NCBI RefSeq assembly: GCF_016801865.2
Contig: NC_068938.1
Span: 114,850,615-114,914,614 of the forward strand
Direction: 5' to 3'
DNA from: Culex pipiens pallens
Lineage: Eukaryota; Arthropoda; Insecta; Diptera; Culicidae
DNA length: 64,000 bases
Positions within the stretch are counted from its first letter, which is position 1, and each line of letters opens with the position of its first letter. Position numbers and translations under genes: made by a program. Below, one piece after another: positions 33,750 to 46,863 of the stretch. The notes below the pieces were generated by a model, which was not told the DNA's origin, made no database searches, and saw nothing but the letters and a program-made list of their open reading frames with translations.

Positions 33750-36700
33750 TTAGGTGGTCATAGCTTGGGGTTACCTGATCTTCAATATTTTAGACTCGTT
33801 GGTGAGGTCTTTCGATTACCTAACCAACGATGGGTCGGATGATGGATCCGGACGTTGTTTACATACATTTAAGTGAGATCCGGCTACAAAAAAGTACATA
33901 AATATCACTAAAGTGGTCAGAACTCGAGACAGGGTTGCCAGATCTTCAATGTTTTAGACTCGTTGGAAAGGTCTTTCGATTACCTAACCAACGATGGGTC
34001 GGATGATGGATCCGGACATTGTTTACATACATTTAAGTGAGATCCGGCTACAAAAAAGGTACATAAATACCCAAAGTGGTCAGAACTCAAAACAAGGTTG
34101 CCAGATCTTCAATGTTTTAGACTCGTTGGGAAGGTCTTTCGATTACCTAACCAACGCTGGGTCGGATGATGGATCCGGACATTGTTTACATACATTTAAG
34201 TGAGATCCGGCTACAAAAAAGTACATAAATATCACTAAAGTGGTCAGAACTCGAGACAGGGTTGCCAGATCTTCAATGTTTTAGACTCGTTGCAAAGGTC
34301 TTTCGATTACCTAACCAACGATGGGTTGGATGATGGATCCGGACATTGTTTACATACATTTAAGTGAGATCCGCACGGCGTGTTTTCTAGAACAACCTTA
34401 TCAGGAAAAAATAGTCATCGCCACTTTCAAATGTGTATTATAGGAAATTTTCTCAGCTTTCCAATGCTTCTAAAAGCGAAATGTTTCATCGGGAAATTTC
34501 TGAGATATCTCTATTTTTAGTTTTTTGGTTTTAAATTCCTTTATTATTTATTGGAAACTTTAAACTAACAGTTCAGAAAACTTATCAAATGATGAGTTTC
34601 ATGAGTCATTTACTCATCAAAATGTTTGCACATTTTGATGAGTAAGACAAGAAACAACTTTGTTGGAGGTTGATAACCGCTAAACATTTTGAAAATTATG
34701 TTTTGTTTAAGTTTTTGAATGTATGGGATTTATTCAGAAATTAAAATCATAAAACAGTGTAAAAATGTTTTTTTTTACAAGAATTATTTGATAATTACAT
34801 ATTTTTTGTGTACAAATATCACGTGTCTACTCTGATTTAGCTTGTTCAACCGAAACTTTGGCAGGTTTGTGATTGTTTAATGGTATTTTTGAATTTTAAT
34901 GAATAAATTTGATTTTTTCTTAAGCAAACATTAACCAGGAACATAAATACAAATATGATTTGAAATCGAAAATGTACTACATATTACTGTAGCAAGCTTC
35001 AAAAGTCATATTTTCATGAGTATAAAATAAAGATAAAATTTTATAAAATGTTTTCTGTAGAAAATGCACTTAAAAGTAGCAATAAAACTCGAGTCTTCCA
35101 ATTCAGAATTCTGAAAACACCGTCACAAACATTTATTTTTGTTTGAACAAAAATTAAATAGTATTTGACAAAAAAAAATCTAACAGAAACTTTCTTTCTA
35201 AACTATTTGAACAAAAATCAAGACATATATATTTTTTAAGATGAGATTGAAGATGAGAGTCTTATAAACTTCTAAAATATTGCTAATTCCTTGATCATGT
35301 AATTAAAAAAAAAACTGAAACAATCATTTCATACTAATGAAAAGTATTTCTCCTAAAGCTAGCAACTGTAATTTGCAGTATAATTTCGAGTATAAAACAT
35401 GTTTTTTTTATCCATGCAACTAGTTAGTGTTTGATTAATGGAAATATGATATTTATTCATAAAAATCTTGTAATTCCCTATCAATCTCAAACCTGTAGAA
35501 ATTTCGGTTGTATCAGCTAATTAAAAGCTGAATCAGAGCAGACCGGTGTTAATTGTACACAACAATTATGTAATAATCTAGTTGTTCTTGTTAAAATAAT
35601 ATTTCAAGACGTTTTTATTATTTTATTATTTGAATAAATCCCACATATTCAAAAAAATCGGTTAAAACAAAATTTTCAAAATGTTTAGCAGTTTGCAACC
35701 TTCTACAAAGTTGTTTCTTGTCTTATTTTGCACATTTTGGTCAGTAAAATACACATGAAACACATCATTTTACAAGTTTTCAGGACTGTTATTTAAAAGT
35801 TTCCAATAAATGATCAAGGATTTTAAAAGAAAAAACTTAAAATTGAGATATCTCAGAAATTTCCCGATGAAACATTTCGCTCTTAGAAGCATTGGAAAGC
35901 TGAGAAAATTTCCTATAAGACACTTTTGAAAGTAGTGATGACTATTTTTTCTCCTTAAGGTTGCCCAGAAAACACGCCGTGTCCGGCTACAAAAAAGTAC
36001 ATAAATATCACTAAAGTGGTCAGAACTCGAGACAGGGTTGCCAGATCTTCAATGTTTTAGACTCGTTGGAAAGGTCTTTCGATTACCTAATCAACGATGA
36101 GTTGGATGATGGATCCGGACATTGTTTACATACATTTAAGTGAGATCCGGCTACAAAAAAGTACATAAATATCACTAAAGTGGTCAGAACTCGAGACAGG
36201 GTTGCCAGATCTTCAATGTTTTAGACTCGTTGGAAAGGTCTTTCGATTACCTAATCAACGATGAGTTGGATGATGGATCCGGACATTGTTTACATACATT
36301 TAAGTGAGATCCGGCTACAAAAAAGTACATAAATATCACTAAAGTGGTCAGAACTCGAGACAGGGTTGCCAGATCTTCAATGTTTTAGACTCGTTGGAAA
36401 GGTCTTTCGATTACCTAACCAACGATGGGTCGGATGATAGATCCGGACATTGTTTACATACATTTAAGTGAGATCCGGCTACAAAAAAGTACATAAATAT
36501 CACTAAAGTGGTCAGAACTCGAGACAGGGTTGCCAGATCTTCAATGTTTTAGACTCGTTGGAAAGGTCTTTCGATTACCTAATCAACGATGAGTTGGATG
36601 ATGGATCCGGACATTGTTTACATACATTTAAGTGAGATCCGGCTACAAAAAAGTACATAAATATCACTAAAGTGGTCAGAACTCGAGACAGGGTTGCCAG

Positions 36701-37250
36701 ATCTTCAATGTTTTAGACTCGTTGGAAAGGTCTTTCGATTACCTAACCAACGATGGGTCGGATGATAGATCCGGACATTGTTTACATACATTTAAGTGAG
36801 ATCCGGCTACAAAAAAGTACATAAATATCACTAAAGTGGTCAGAACTCGAGACAGGGTTGCCAGATCTTCAATGTTTTAGACTCGTTGGAAAGGTCTTTC
36901 GATTACCTAACCAACGATGGGTCGGATAATAGATCCGGACATTGTTTACATACATTTAAGTGAGATCCGGCTACAAAAAAGTACATAAATATCACTAAAG
37001 TGGTCAGAACTTGAGACAGGGTTGCCAGATCTTCAATGTTTTAGACTCGTTGGAAAGGTCTTTCGATTACCTAACCAACGCTGGGCCGGATGATGGATCC
37101 GGACATTGTTTACATACATTTAAGTGAGATCCGGCTACAAAAAAGTACATAAATATCACTAAAGTGGTCAGAACTCGAGACAGGGTTGCCAGATCTTCAA
37201 TGTTTTGGACTCGTTGGAAAGGTCTTTCAATTACCTATTCAACGATGTAT
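33750..37250. repeat. Satellite-like array, 164-bp period, twelve monomers
   Basis: The landmark GATCTTCAAT falls at 33777, 33941, 34104, 34268, then after an insertion 36044, 36208, 36372, 36536, 36700, 36864, 37028 and 37192. Spacing is 163-164 bp throughout. Each monomer contains GTCTTTCGATTACCTAA, GACATTGTTTACATACATTT and TACATAAATATCACTAAAG. The first and last monomers are most diverged, as expected for an array homogenised from its middle. Confidence 0.95.
34374..35981. mobile_element. TIR element (CACGGCGTG termini, 4-bp TSD) inside the array
   Basis: The ends read CACGGCGTGTTTTCT inward and are flanked by TCCG on both sides (34370-34373, 35982-35985). Arms of about 375 bp pair imperfectly: AATTTCTGAGATATCTC on the left, GAGATATCTCAGAAATT on the right. 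About 850 bp of AT-rich sequence lies between. No transposase is present. A 4-bp duplication with CAC termini would suit a Chapaev-like or related transposase, but this is a guess. Confidence 0.85.
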
Positions 37251-37792
37251 ATAATGATGATGTTTGGTTCAGTTTACTACCATTTATTCAACTTCCAAAA
37301 ATATGCGAAAACACATTTTTATACATAACTTTTGAACTACTTATCGAAACTTCAAACAATTCAATAGCACCGTATGGGACCCTAAACCAAGTCGAATGCA
37401 ACTGGTTTGGTCAAAATCGGTTCAGCCAGTGCTGAGAAAACTGCGTGACATTATTGGTCACATACACACACACATACACACACACATACACACAGACATT
37501 TGTTCAGTTTTCGATTCTGAGTCGATATGTATACATCATGGTGGGTTTTCGAGCTTTAAATAAAAAGTTCAATTTTAGAGCAGGATTATAGCCTTACCTC
37601 AGTGAGGAAGGCAAAAAGTAAATTCAATTTCCAATAAAATTTAAGGTCTCAACATTTTTGGCAGTTGAGTAACGGAAAATGGAAGCTCAAGTTCAGAAAG
37701 AAACGAGTTGCTTCTTACATCCCATTCTAGCATTTTAAACTTTGTGTTATTTTGAGATGTGCTTTTTAAGTTTAAATCTATAGATATCGGCA

Positions 37793-38189
37793 GTGCGTGG
37801 CCGAATGGTTACGCTGTCCGCTTTGTAAGCGGATGATTCTGGGTTCGATTCCCATCTGCTGCAACCTTCCATCGGATGAGGAAGTAAAATGTCGGTCCCG
37901 GCCTTGGTTGTTAGGCCGTTTAAGTGTAGGAGTCGTCTCCATGCCACAAGTACAAACAACACACCAAACCAAGCCTACTCCGGTGGAATCGCTGGCGGCG
38001 GTTGGACTCGCAATCCGAAGGTCGTCAGTTCAAACACTGGGGTGGAAGGTTCCTTGGAGTAGAAAGAGGTTTGGGTGCTCTCCCCATTTAAGCCTTCGGA
38101 CTCCTAGGTTCGAGCAGAAACTTGCAATAGAGACCACAAAAGACCCGGGGGTCGTTAATGTGGATGGTTTGATTTTTTTTTTGATTTTG
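37793..38189 (+). mobile_element. Dimeric tRNA-derived SINE, plus strand
   Basis: AGATATCGGCA flanks it (37782-37792, 38190-38200). The head has CGTGGCCGAATGGTTACGC (A-box region), an anticodon stem around TTTGTAA (TGT, Thr-like) and GGGTTCGATTCCC (B-box). The body has GTCGGTCCCGGCC, then a second tRNA-like unit with TTGGACTCGCAATCCGAA. The tail has GACCCGGGGGTCGTTAATG and a T-rich end. Confidence 0.85.
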
Positions 38190-38199
38190 AGATATCGGC

Positions 38200-39630
38200 A
38201 CCTCTCCCCTAAATTCAAAACCAGTACCCAAACCCTGTATGTTCTCGCCTCAGCTCACTCTACATCCGTTTGGGAAGTGAGTAAATAAATCAGCTTTGAA
38301 TCCGAATCCGTTCGGGGTGCTGCGGCGCTGTGGTGGTTTAGTGTTCGCTATAGCTGATCCCAGACACATCGCGCGCGCAGGCCAATTATTGCAACCACGC
38401 GGCTGGAATTTATATGGAACACATCGATGCGATAGTGATACAGGTAAATTGGGAGCTGCTACCTCGAGGAGCAGTTCCGGTGAAGTATTTATGGGATTTG
38501 CACCAACGTTAAAAATTAAATAGATATTTGGTGCAATGTTGAAGCTTGTCAATATTGTCCGTGTGAATTGAAATAGGGCTTGTGTGTGATGTGGGTTAAT
38601 AACTGGAATTATTTTTGATAAGCTAGTAAGCCAATCAGAGCCCCCAAAAATAGAACTTTCCATTACTAAATCAATTTTGGCGAATATGCCAAAACTTTGC
38701 CAATTCAAATCTGACAGCTTTGACCTACTCCACCCCCATCGGTCTTTATTTGTTCTTCTTGTTTTGAACTCGGAATGTGGCAGTAACGCAATCGTTCATC
38801 ACAAAAACTGATTGGGCGCGTGTCTTCGTCGTCTTGTCTTCTTTTGTACTTGAAGTTTTTCTCTTGGAAGTTCTCTTTATTTTCAAGCAGTGAAGCGTAA
38901 TAATAATTGATAAAATTACATCGCCCTGTCTATCTCTGAGCGGAGTTATTCAGGGTCGTTGCAGGGACACTCGGTACTCTGATGATGTGACAAGAAAAAG
39001 AATAAAAGGACTACGAGATTCTTCGAACGAGCTGAACTGAACACTGAGCTGGTGGAGTTGGAGAAAGAGTCCGGGTGTTCGTTCGTACAAAAGGCATAGG
39101 AATCAGCGGCAAATTGACAACAGAACATGAGCAGCGGTAGAAACGTGTCATTATTTCTGACAATTTTCGAATCATTTTTCATTCTTTTTGCCGACGACTC
39201 GTTCGTCTTTGCCCCGGAAGTCGCACTTTGGCTAGATTGGAAATGGTGAAAAAGATTAGCTCCGGACGGGAGCTTCTTCCATTATTATGTGAAGCAACTG
39301 GCGGTGACTTTTCGAAGACAATGGAGTGACGGCTCTAAGCCAATAATTAACTGTACGTCACAGAAACGTCAATATCTTTGTGGCATTTGCTTCTGTTTCT
39401 TTGCCATGATCGCTTTCGATGGCACGATGGATATAAATTTTGAATTCTTTTCTGATCCGTCTTGATTTAAAGAAAAAAATCAATTTGATGAAATTCAAAT
39501 ATTTTTTATGACTGAACCGTGTCCCATACTTAACATGTTGATGAAAAAAAATAGAGCCATTTTAAAGATTTTTATTTTTTGCCGTTCCTGATTCGGTTTG
39601 GTATTTTCTAACGATATATTGATTCGGATG
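38200..39630. other. Low-repeat sequence without recognised gene
   Basis: A moderately GC-rich patch near 38300-38500 contains a possible degenerate SINE (CTGTGGTGGTTTAGTGTTCG) that I could not confirm. The rest is host-like sequence without supported frames. Confidence 0.35.
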
Positions 39631-39639
39631 CCGATCCCT

Positions 39640-39850
39640 CAGTTGCTATTGGGCGCGGGTTCGATTCCCGCCTTATCCTCCTGGCCTTCTATCGGATGGG
39701 GACGTAAAACGTCGGTCCATTTGCGTAAAAGAGGGATTGGATGACTCACCACCCATAACCTTTGTACGCCTAGAAATGAGCAGAAACTTGCAACAGAGAC
39801 CACATAAGACCCGGGAGTCGTTAAAGTGGATTGCTTTGCTTTTATATTTT
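39640..39850 (+). mobile_element. 5'-truncated SINE, same family as 37793-38189
   Basis: It starts in the B-box region (GGGTTCGATTCCC), then CTATCGGATGGGGACGTAAA and GAAACTTGCAACAGAGACC, ending GACCCGGGAGTCGTTAAAG. The A-box half of the head and the second tRNA-like unit are missing. Confidence 0.7.
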
Positions 39851-39994
39851 TTTCTGTTTAAAAAAAACGGATTGTACTAAGAATTAACTTAGTAGGGACA
39901 TAAATTATTAGTAGGGACATAAAATTTAATTGTCTCAGTAAGAGGGTAGCCGAAAATATGTTGCTAATTATTTTGGCTATGGAACTCATATGTC

Positions 39995-42336
39995 ATCCCG
40001 AGCATAAAAAATAACAAGGGAAATGTGTAATAATACCTTTCTCTGGTATCAATCCCAAATTTTGGTATTCCTGGACTCTGTCGTAAGGATTATGCAAGAG
40101 CAAAATTTGGTATCATTTAAAGTATTGTTTTGATATAGCAAAATTGCATTATCAATTTTTTCTGAAACTGTGTGAAAAAGTTGACCAATTTTGACAAAAT
40201 AATTAATTTTGCGCTAAAATGGTGTCTCAAAACGAATATTTCATGGAAAACCGAAAATTTTAAACTGGATTTTAAAAAGGGGAAGGTGGGGCAAGACGAC
40301 CATATGGGGCAAAAGGAACAATCGCTCGTACGGCAGTATTTTTCACAATTTTGATTATTTCCAGTATGAGGAATTGTTGCTAGCAATGCAATTAGCTGAT
40401 TCTACTACCACATAACCGCCAAAACGACGTAAACGCCACTTGGCATAAGATTGAATGAAGTTTTTTTCAAAACCTTTGTTTTCTTATAATATTTAGAACG
40501 TACAAAATAAGGCTTAGGGTTCAGTTTAAGGCTTATTTTATCATAATGCTATTTTTCCTAGATCAGTAGTGTCCCTACCAATGATTTGCACCTATTGTAT
40601 AGTATAATTTAACTTTTGGTTATTTTTATTGAGAGCTTTTGAAAAATCATGTTCAGGTGGGGCAAGTGGATTTTTAGTATGGAAAAAAAACGAATTGTTG
40701 CAACATCATATTTTATTGTGAAATAAATACATGAAAACGTACAACGGTAAAAAACACAACGGGATTTAAAACCATTTCTGATCACTTTTTGTTTCATTTT
40801 AATGTAAAAAAAATAATTGACGAGACAAGTAGGACCTTTTCTGTCAAGAAGGGCCGCGTGGTTAACTTTTAAAAATAAATTTAAAAATCCATTTTAGATC
40901 CTTTGAGGTCGTACAAAGTGTCATAGTACTCAGAAAAATAAGCTTTATCGTTGTGAACAATAATATCGGAAATTTAAGCTTCATTTTAGGACCCAATTGT
41001 TAAAAAAAAATACCATACAAAATATAGTGATATCATGAAAATTTACTATATATCATCTAAATTATAGATTTTTTTGCATCGATTTAGATAAAAAATTATA
41101 TTTTACAGACAATGTGAGTAAAACATTATTTTTTAATCTAAAAATGAAAGAATTGAAACGTTTCTTCCATTTTAAGATTAAAAAATAATATTTAAAACAT
41201 TTTAATAGGATTTGTCTAAGTGATAACAGTTCATTTGTAAGGAAATAAACATGTTGTTTCATGCATCGATCCTCTTGCCCCATCGGGTTGTTCGTCTTGT
41301 CCCTCTTGTTGAGAAGAATATGGAAAATCAAACATTTTAAAATCATTTTTTTACATCAAAAAACAGGATTTTTTAAAACTTGTTCTATCAAAGTCTCAGT
41401 CAAGACCTGGAATAAGATGATTATAAAAAATCCGACTGATTTTTCAACGTTTTTAATGGGTTTTAACGAGCATTTCCTTAGCTTGTTACCATTGCCCCAC
41501 TTTCCCCTATTTTTAATATACCCCCTAAAAAAATGACTTGAAATTGTGGAAAATTTTCTAAGTCAAGATACCTGTTTTGGCATTATTTTGGTATTAATAT
41601 GTTTTTTTTTTTCAAATTCCTTTGAAACTATGGTAAAATTTTTACCAATTTTGACAAGATAGATAATTTGCGCTAAAATGACTTAAAACCCAAAAATGTT
41701 AATACTGATTTTAATTTTTTTTTTTATATTTATATTCGCTATTTTTTTTAATCGTTGAAATTTCTCTAAGTTGGGATAACCAATTACTTTGAAACACGAG
41801 TCAATCGACAGATTATTGAATTGGTGAATTTCAATCCAGTTTCATTTTAATAACTTGAAGCGTTCCGTTCATCAATGACAAATGTATTCGATGTGGTGAA
41901 GAATATCACTAAGAACAACATAGAATCATAAGGTGAGTAGATTTGCCTGTTGCATATGGATCATTTCCATTTTTTCACTAACTGCAACTGCTGCATTTAA
42001 AAATGGCATGAAAATACCAAATTTTGGTATTACTTGTGCCAGCGATCAAAATGTGCCCTTGGTTGCTCAGTAATAGATGGTAAAATAGCATGAAATCATA
42101 CCAAAATCATGCATGTGGAAGGCCACAGGAATACCAAAACATGATTTTCCAAGGGCGCGGGAATACCTAAAAATAAAACCATGGCAATACCAAGTTTTGG
42201 TATTCAAGCAATGTTCCTTCCACATACAAGACTTTGGTATGATTTCATGGTATTTTACCATCTATTACTGGGCAACCAAGGACACATTTTGGTCCCTGTC
42301 ATTTGCCCAAGTAATACCAAAATTTTGTATTTGTAT
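39995..42336. mobile_element. Second, inverted and truncated copy of the 7856-11668 family
   Basis: The sequence runs in reverse relative to copy 1: a degenerate CCCGAGCAT end, AATAACAAGGGAAATG, one or two 226-bp units, and the palindromic ACCAAA module at 42025-42320. The opposite terminus is missing. A MITE is nested at 40279-41507. Confidence 0.7.
40279..41507. mobile_element. MITE with GGGGAAGGTGGGGCAAG termini, copy 2
   Basis: It has the same ends as 12141-13096 and a related interior, but is longer (1229 bp). The right flank is TA and the left AA. Comparison with the uninterrupted 226-bp units around 9060-9070 shows the host sequence continuing across the insertion, so the left TA has probably mutated. 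Confidence 0.8.
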
Positions 42337-42339
42337 TGT

Positions 42340-45300
42340 TTGAGCCAAATCAGAGCCCCCAAACAGCTTAACAGCTTAACATTAGAAAATATTTGTAACG
42401 GCCTAACCCTTACACAATTTTTCTATATTTTTATGTTTAACAACTGATAAGTCAAAACACAAAATTCGGGGGCGCGGAACACACAAACAGAAAGTTGTTC
42501 AATCAAAAGTTTTTTTTTCGTTTTATCTAGCATTTTCAAGTTACCTAAATATTTATAGAACGCGCCCAATGCTTTCAGAAGTGTTACAGGTAAGCTTGAT
42601 TTGCTTCTTAATTAAGACATTTTCCGTCTCTTTTATATTATCACCATAGTGTGATTCTTTTTCTTGCCATCTTATCCCACATTAAATCCACCCTCCAGGA
42701 AGTGACCGATCGTGTCCTGCTCAAGCGTGACATTATCACTGTATCCAGAGCGCATGTGAATGGGTTTCTAATTTGAATTTAAATTAATTTCATTTAAAGC
42801 AGCAGCCGGGCAGTCGGTAGGTGGTGCAAATGGTGTGACTCCTGATACGATTTGCAGAGCGCATGTTATCAACCAACAACACGAGCGGTATTGAGGGACA
42901 GCTCCGTCTTCGTGTGAATCAGATATGCTGGAAACAAGTTGACATTAATCAGACGACTGACGCCGGAATACACCTGTCTTTGGGTGTTTCTCTGGGAGTG
43001 CCCAATCCATCCAACCGTCCTGACATGGTCACGTTACGGTTTGCGAAAGGGTCAAACGAAGGGGCGCAAAGCTATCCGTTTGGGGCTGGTTGCTTAAGCT
43101 TGACCCGAGTCCAACTCTGGGCTGGTTTTGCGAGTGCGGCCAAAGACGAAATGGGAAAATGATTTAGTGCCAGACAGAGCGCATTTCTTCTACTGTTGGG
43201 CACACGAATCTGGTTCGTGTTTTGGATCCATCCGGACAGAAGCTTTCCCTCCTCTTCAAAGTGATGGCCGTGCTGGGTGAATCCGTCGAGGTGTGAGAAC
43301 CGTCCGTCCGATTGCCGTGTGCCGGCTGATAATGACGATGATGGGCGACCGATGATGTACCCAGAACAGTCTACAGATTTAGGCACAGCATTTCGTCAGT
43401 ATAGTTGCCTTTTGCACATTGGTTTTGCACGTTTCGATGATTCTTTGTTTCATCGTAGCACGTTTAGATTGCTAAGAAGATGGACCTTGGCGAAGTTTCG
43501 TGTAACTCGTTGCGTGTACAATGCTTTACCTTCAAGATATTCTACTTTTTTGCCCAAATAACAAAACGATATTACGTGATGCCGTCTAGGCAGAGAAAAT
43601 CACGAAGTTGTGAGGGATGACAGTGAAAGCAACGAATTGTTTCTATCAATAGTTTTTTGTTGTTGAGATTTTATGATTTGATAGATGGAAGTTTTACTTA
43701 GACGTTTGAATAGCATACAATTCACATCATTTGGTTGAACATGGTTGCAGCCCTGCTTCATTAAGAGGCAGTTTTTGTAAATTTTGCTGGGTTTGTTCAA
43801 TAGGTCGTATCAAGGTGCTCCGCTTTGGATGATACTTTCAGCGTTTGTTTGTCTATACATGAGATGAACTCATGCCAAATATGAGCCCTCTACGAGAAAG
43901 GTAAGTGGGGGTAAATCTATGTTTATGGATAATTTTGAAAGACCTTTCGTATGCAACTAAGAGAACTGGAATTGATCAAGTTTACGAAAATGCGAGCAAT
44001 TTCTAGAAACAAACACTGTAACTCTTACAGTGTACAATTTTCTAACAATATATTTATAGCAATTTGTTTATCTTGTGCCAATCTGCATATTGTTTTAAAT
44101 AGTTGCAAACATATGGAACTGTTTCATGGATATCGATAAAATACAGTGCGTAACGACCGCCTAAGAAAACATACAAGTTTGAAATTAAGAGAATCCACTT
44201 GATTATACCCCATGAACTAAATGTAAACTAGATTGCAAGAAATCATTTTCATGTGCGACTATCTAGCACAAAAGAAATAGATCCCATCAAATTATACTCA
44301 TGATATAATATGTCTCCTGTCATAAACCCAATATAAACATGACAAAAGTATCCTAAAACGATTCAATGAAATCAAAACGATACTTATGAATGGTATCGAA
44401 CTCTACGAATAAGCAATCGTTTACTCATAGATGCTAGTCCTCTCTACTTCCCCACAACCAATATTGACCCATAGCTAACGAGAATCTGAACACATCGGTG
44501 ATTTGCTGTCGAACGAACAAACAAAAAAAAACTGAAGTGAGACTTTTGTGCTCCTAGAAGTTACCCTGACTTTCGTTCTTCCCCAGAACTTCAGATGCAC
44601 ACTCTTTCATTTTTCCCCGAGAGGGATGAAACATTTGAACCCAGAAGTCTGTAACAAGGTGAAACTATAAAGCTCTCGTAGTTCCTGGATGCTGCTACCA
44701 CCTCCGTATTTTCCCATTCTAACCATCCATGGCAACATAAACTCTTTTCTCCAATATCACCCTGAAGGCAGGACGGGGAGAGGTCCGGGGTGGCCAAGGA
44801 AGCAGATGAAAATCATTATTTCAATCAATTGAGAAACGAGCGGACGTCGGAACGGCAGGAGGAACAGATACGAACAGGTGCACACTTTGGCCCAGGTTGA
44901 CTGCATTTTCCATAGTTATTCGTATGCATCGAGGCGAGCAAAATTCAAAATGGAAGTCGGAATCGAAGTTTAAACCAGACCGGCGCGTACCAGACTGCCA
45001 GAGACGACGTAGGTGAAATGTGAAATTGAAAGCATTATTGATTCGAGCAATCGTACGAAATATGAAATTGGGTGTACTATTTGCTTGGGAAAATCTTCCT
45101 TTTGCTCTCCATTAAAAGGAATAGTGTAGGACTATACTGGTGCCGCTGGAGGCATACCGAATTTGCATGTGTCTATTTGAAGTGGTTTAAATTCATTGTA
45201 TGGATAGAAACAATGAAACAATTTTAACGATACAAATGGGTGTTGAATCTGCAATAAAATAATCTTGACGATCTGTTTTGAAAGATCAACAAGTCAAGTC

Positions 45301-45410
45301 ACGGTGTGTTTTGCGGGGTAAACCGAAATATTTCGTCGGGGGGTCTAGAGCAACTTTTTTCAAAGATTATTTCATGGGATATTTGTTCAAAAAAGTCACA
45401 GAAAATCGGT
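42340..45410. other. Low-repeat host-like sequence without recognised gene
   Basis: This is a long stretch with no recognised transposon. Frames of about 95-104 codons near 42.86-43.56 kb overlap on both strands and lack motifs. It is a candidate unique region such as an intron or intergenic DNA. Confidence 0.35.
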
Positions 45411-46696
45411 GCATTCATGTTGATATCACTGAAATTTCTTATGAATATGCCTTGGGGACTCTAAGAAACTACATTTGACCAATATTTGACCTCCAATAAA
45501 CAAAAATTCGATCCAAATTTACCAGATTTCTAACATTCTTTGAAATTACTCCATAATCCAAGCTGGAAATCCCGATACGACCGAAAGTAAATCTTTTCTT
45601 TGTATAATTTGTCATGAAAATTCAGCAACACACTGCCCGGATATGAATTTGAGCATTAAGCAATGCAAAACATGGATTATTTAATAAATATGCTGTTTAT
45701 TACCCAATAGGTTCCGAAAATTATTTTTTCAATCCTCTGCTACATCACACATTATTATTATTACATTTTAAAACATTTTAGAATTATCCACATTGTAGAA
45801 AACAGTTTTCTGAACAAGTTCCATAAAAAAGTTTCAGTTTTGGTTCAATATAATCTAATCTAATCTAATCGAACACAAACGTAGCCAGTCCGAAGAAAGC
45901 ATCCTGGAAGAACAACAACATTTTAGAAGCAATCACATTGTACAAAACAGTTTTCTGAACAAGTCCCAAAAAAAAGTATCAGTTTTGGTTAAATATAAGC
46001 ATAGATATGCCCAACTTCCTGAAATAAATAGTGCCTTTCTCCGAAATTTCTTAATTTAATTACCTTTCACATGATGGGCACTGCCTACTAAGATATTTTT
46101 TATGATGATAATATTTTATTGAAACATTAAAAATAATAACAAGTTCTGACGAAATTCATGAAAATTATTCTATAGCATTCATTACAAAACTCAGTAGGCA
46201 GTGACCATAATATAATGTGAAAGGTAATTAAATTAAGAAATTTTGGAGAAAGGCACAATTTATTTTAGGAAATTGGGCATATCTTTGCTTATATTAAACC
46301 AAAACTGATACTTTTTTTTGGAACTTGTTCAGAAAACTGTTTTCTACAATGTTTTAAAATGTAATGGTGTGATGTGCCAGAGGAATGAAAAAAATATTTT
46401 CGGAGCCTATTGGGTAATAAACAGCTTATTAAATAAATAATCTATGTTTTGCATTGTTTAATGCTCAAATTTGTACCCGGGCAATGTGTTGCTGTAATTT
46501 CATGACACACTGTACAAAGAAAAGATTTACTTTCGGTCATATTGGAGTTTCCAGATTGAATTTTAAGGTAATTAAAAAAAAAGGCAGAAATCTGGTGATT
46601 TTGGTTGTAATTTTTGTTTATTGGAGGTCAAATATTGGTCAAATATAATTGGTTAGAGGCATATTCATAAGAAATTTTAGTGATATCAACATGCAT
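45411..46696. mobile_element. Foldback element with ~600-bp arms
   Basis: The left arm (about 45411-46091) pairs with the right arm (about 46193-46696). Examples are GTTGATATCACTGAAATTTC against GAAATTTTAGTGATATCAAC and GCTGTTTATTACCCAATAGG against CCTATTGGGTAATAAACAGC. A loop of about 100 bp lies at 46092-46192. The left arm is longer because of a small retroposon with a long flanking duplication (45853-45916). Confidence 0.85.
45853..45916 (-). mobile_element. 64-bp 5'-truncated (GATTA)n retroposon with 81-bp flanking duplication
   Basis: On the minus strand, CTTCCAGGATGCTTTC and CTTCGGACTGGCTACG precede a GATTA-repeat tail, matching the 3' end of the composite SINE at 15206-15899. Similar 81-bp sequences lie on both sides (45772-45852, 45917-45997) with about 10 differences. 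The right arm of the enclosing foldback has one copy only. Confidence 0.75.
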
Positions 46697-46863
46697 AAGC
46701 ACGCTCTGCACTAGCACTTCAGATTAGCACTTATCCCAAGTTCTACGCACACTGCGCATTGCACAGTGCTAGTGCTATTTTTTAGCACTCTCATATAGCA
46801 CGCCCACGAAATTTCACTTTCCTAATGGTTTCAATTTGTTCTCAGTGATATTCATCGCCAGTA

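Larger units (their letters stand above)
33627..37612. mobile_element. TIR element with GCCTTCCTCAC ends enclosing a 164-bp array
   Basis: GCCTTCCTCACT at the left and AGTGAGGAAGGC at the right mark short inverted termini. Outer unique parts include a CA-rich microsatellite at about 37462-37495. The centre is a twelve-monomer array. The boundaries are less secure than for other elements because the TIR match is short and no duplication was found. Confidence 0.5.
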
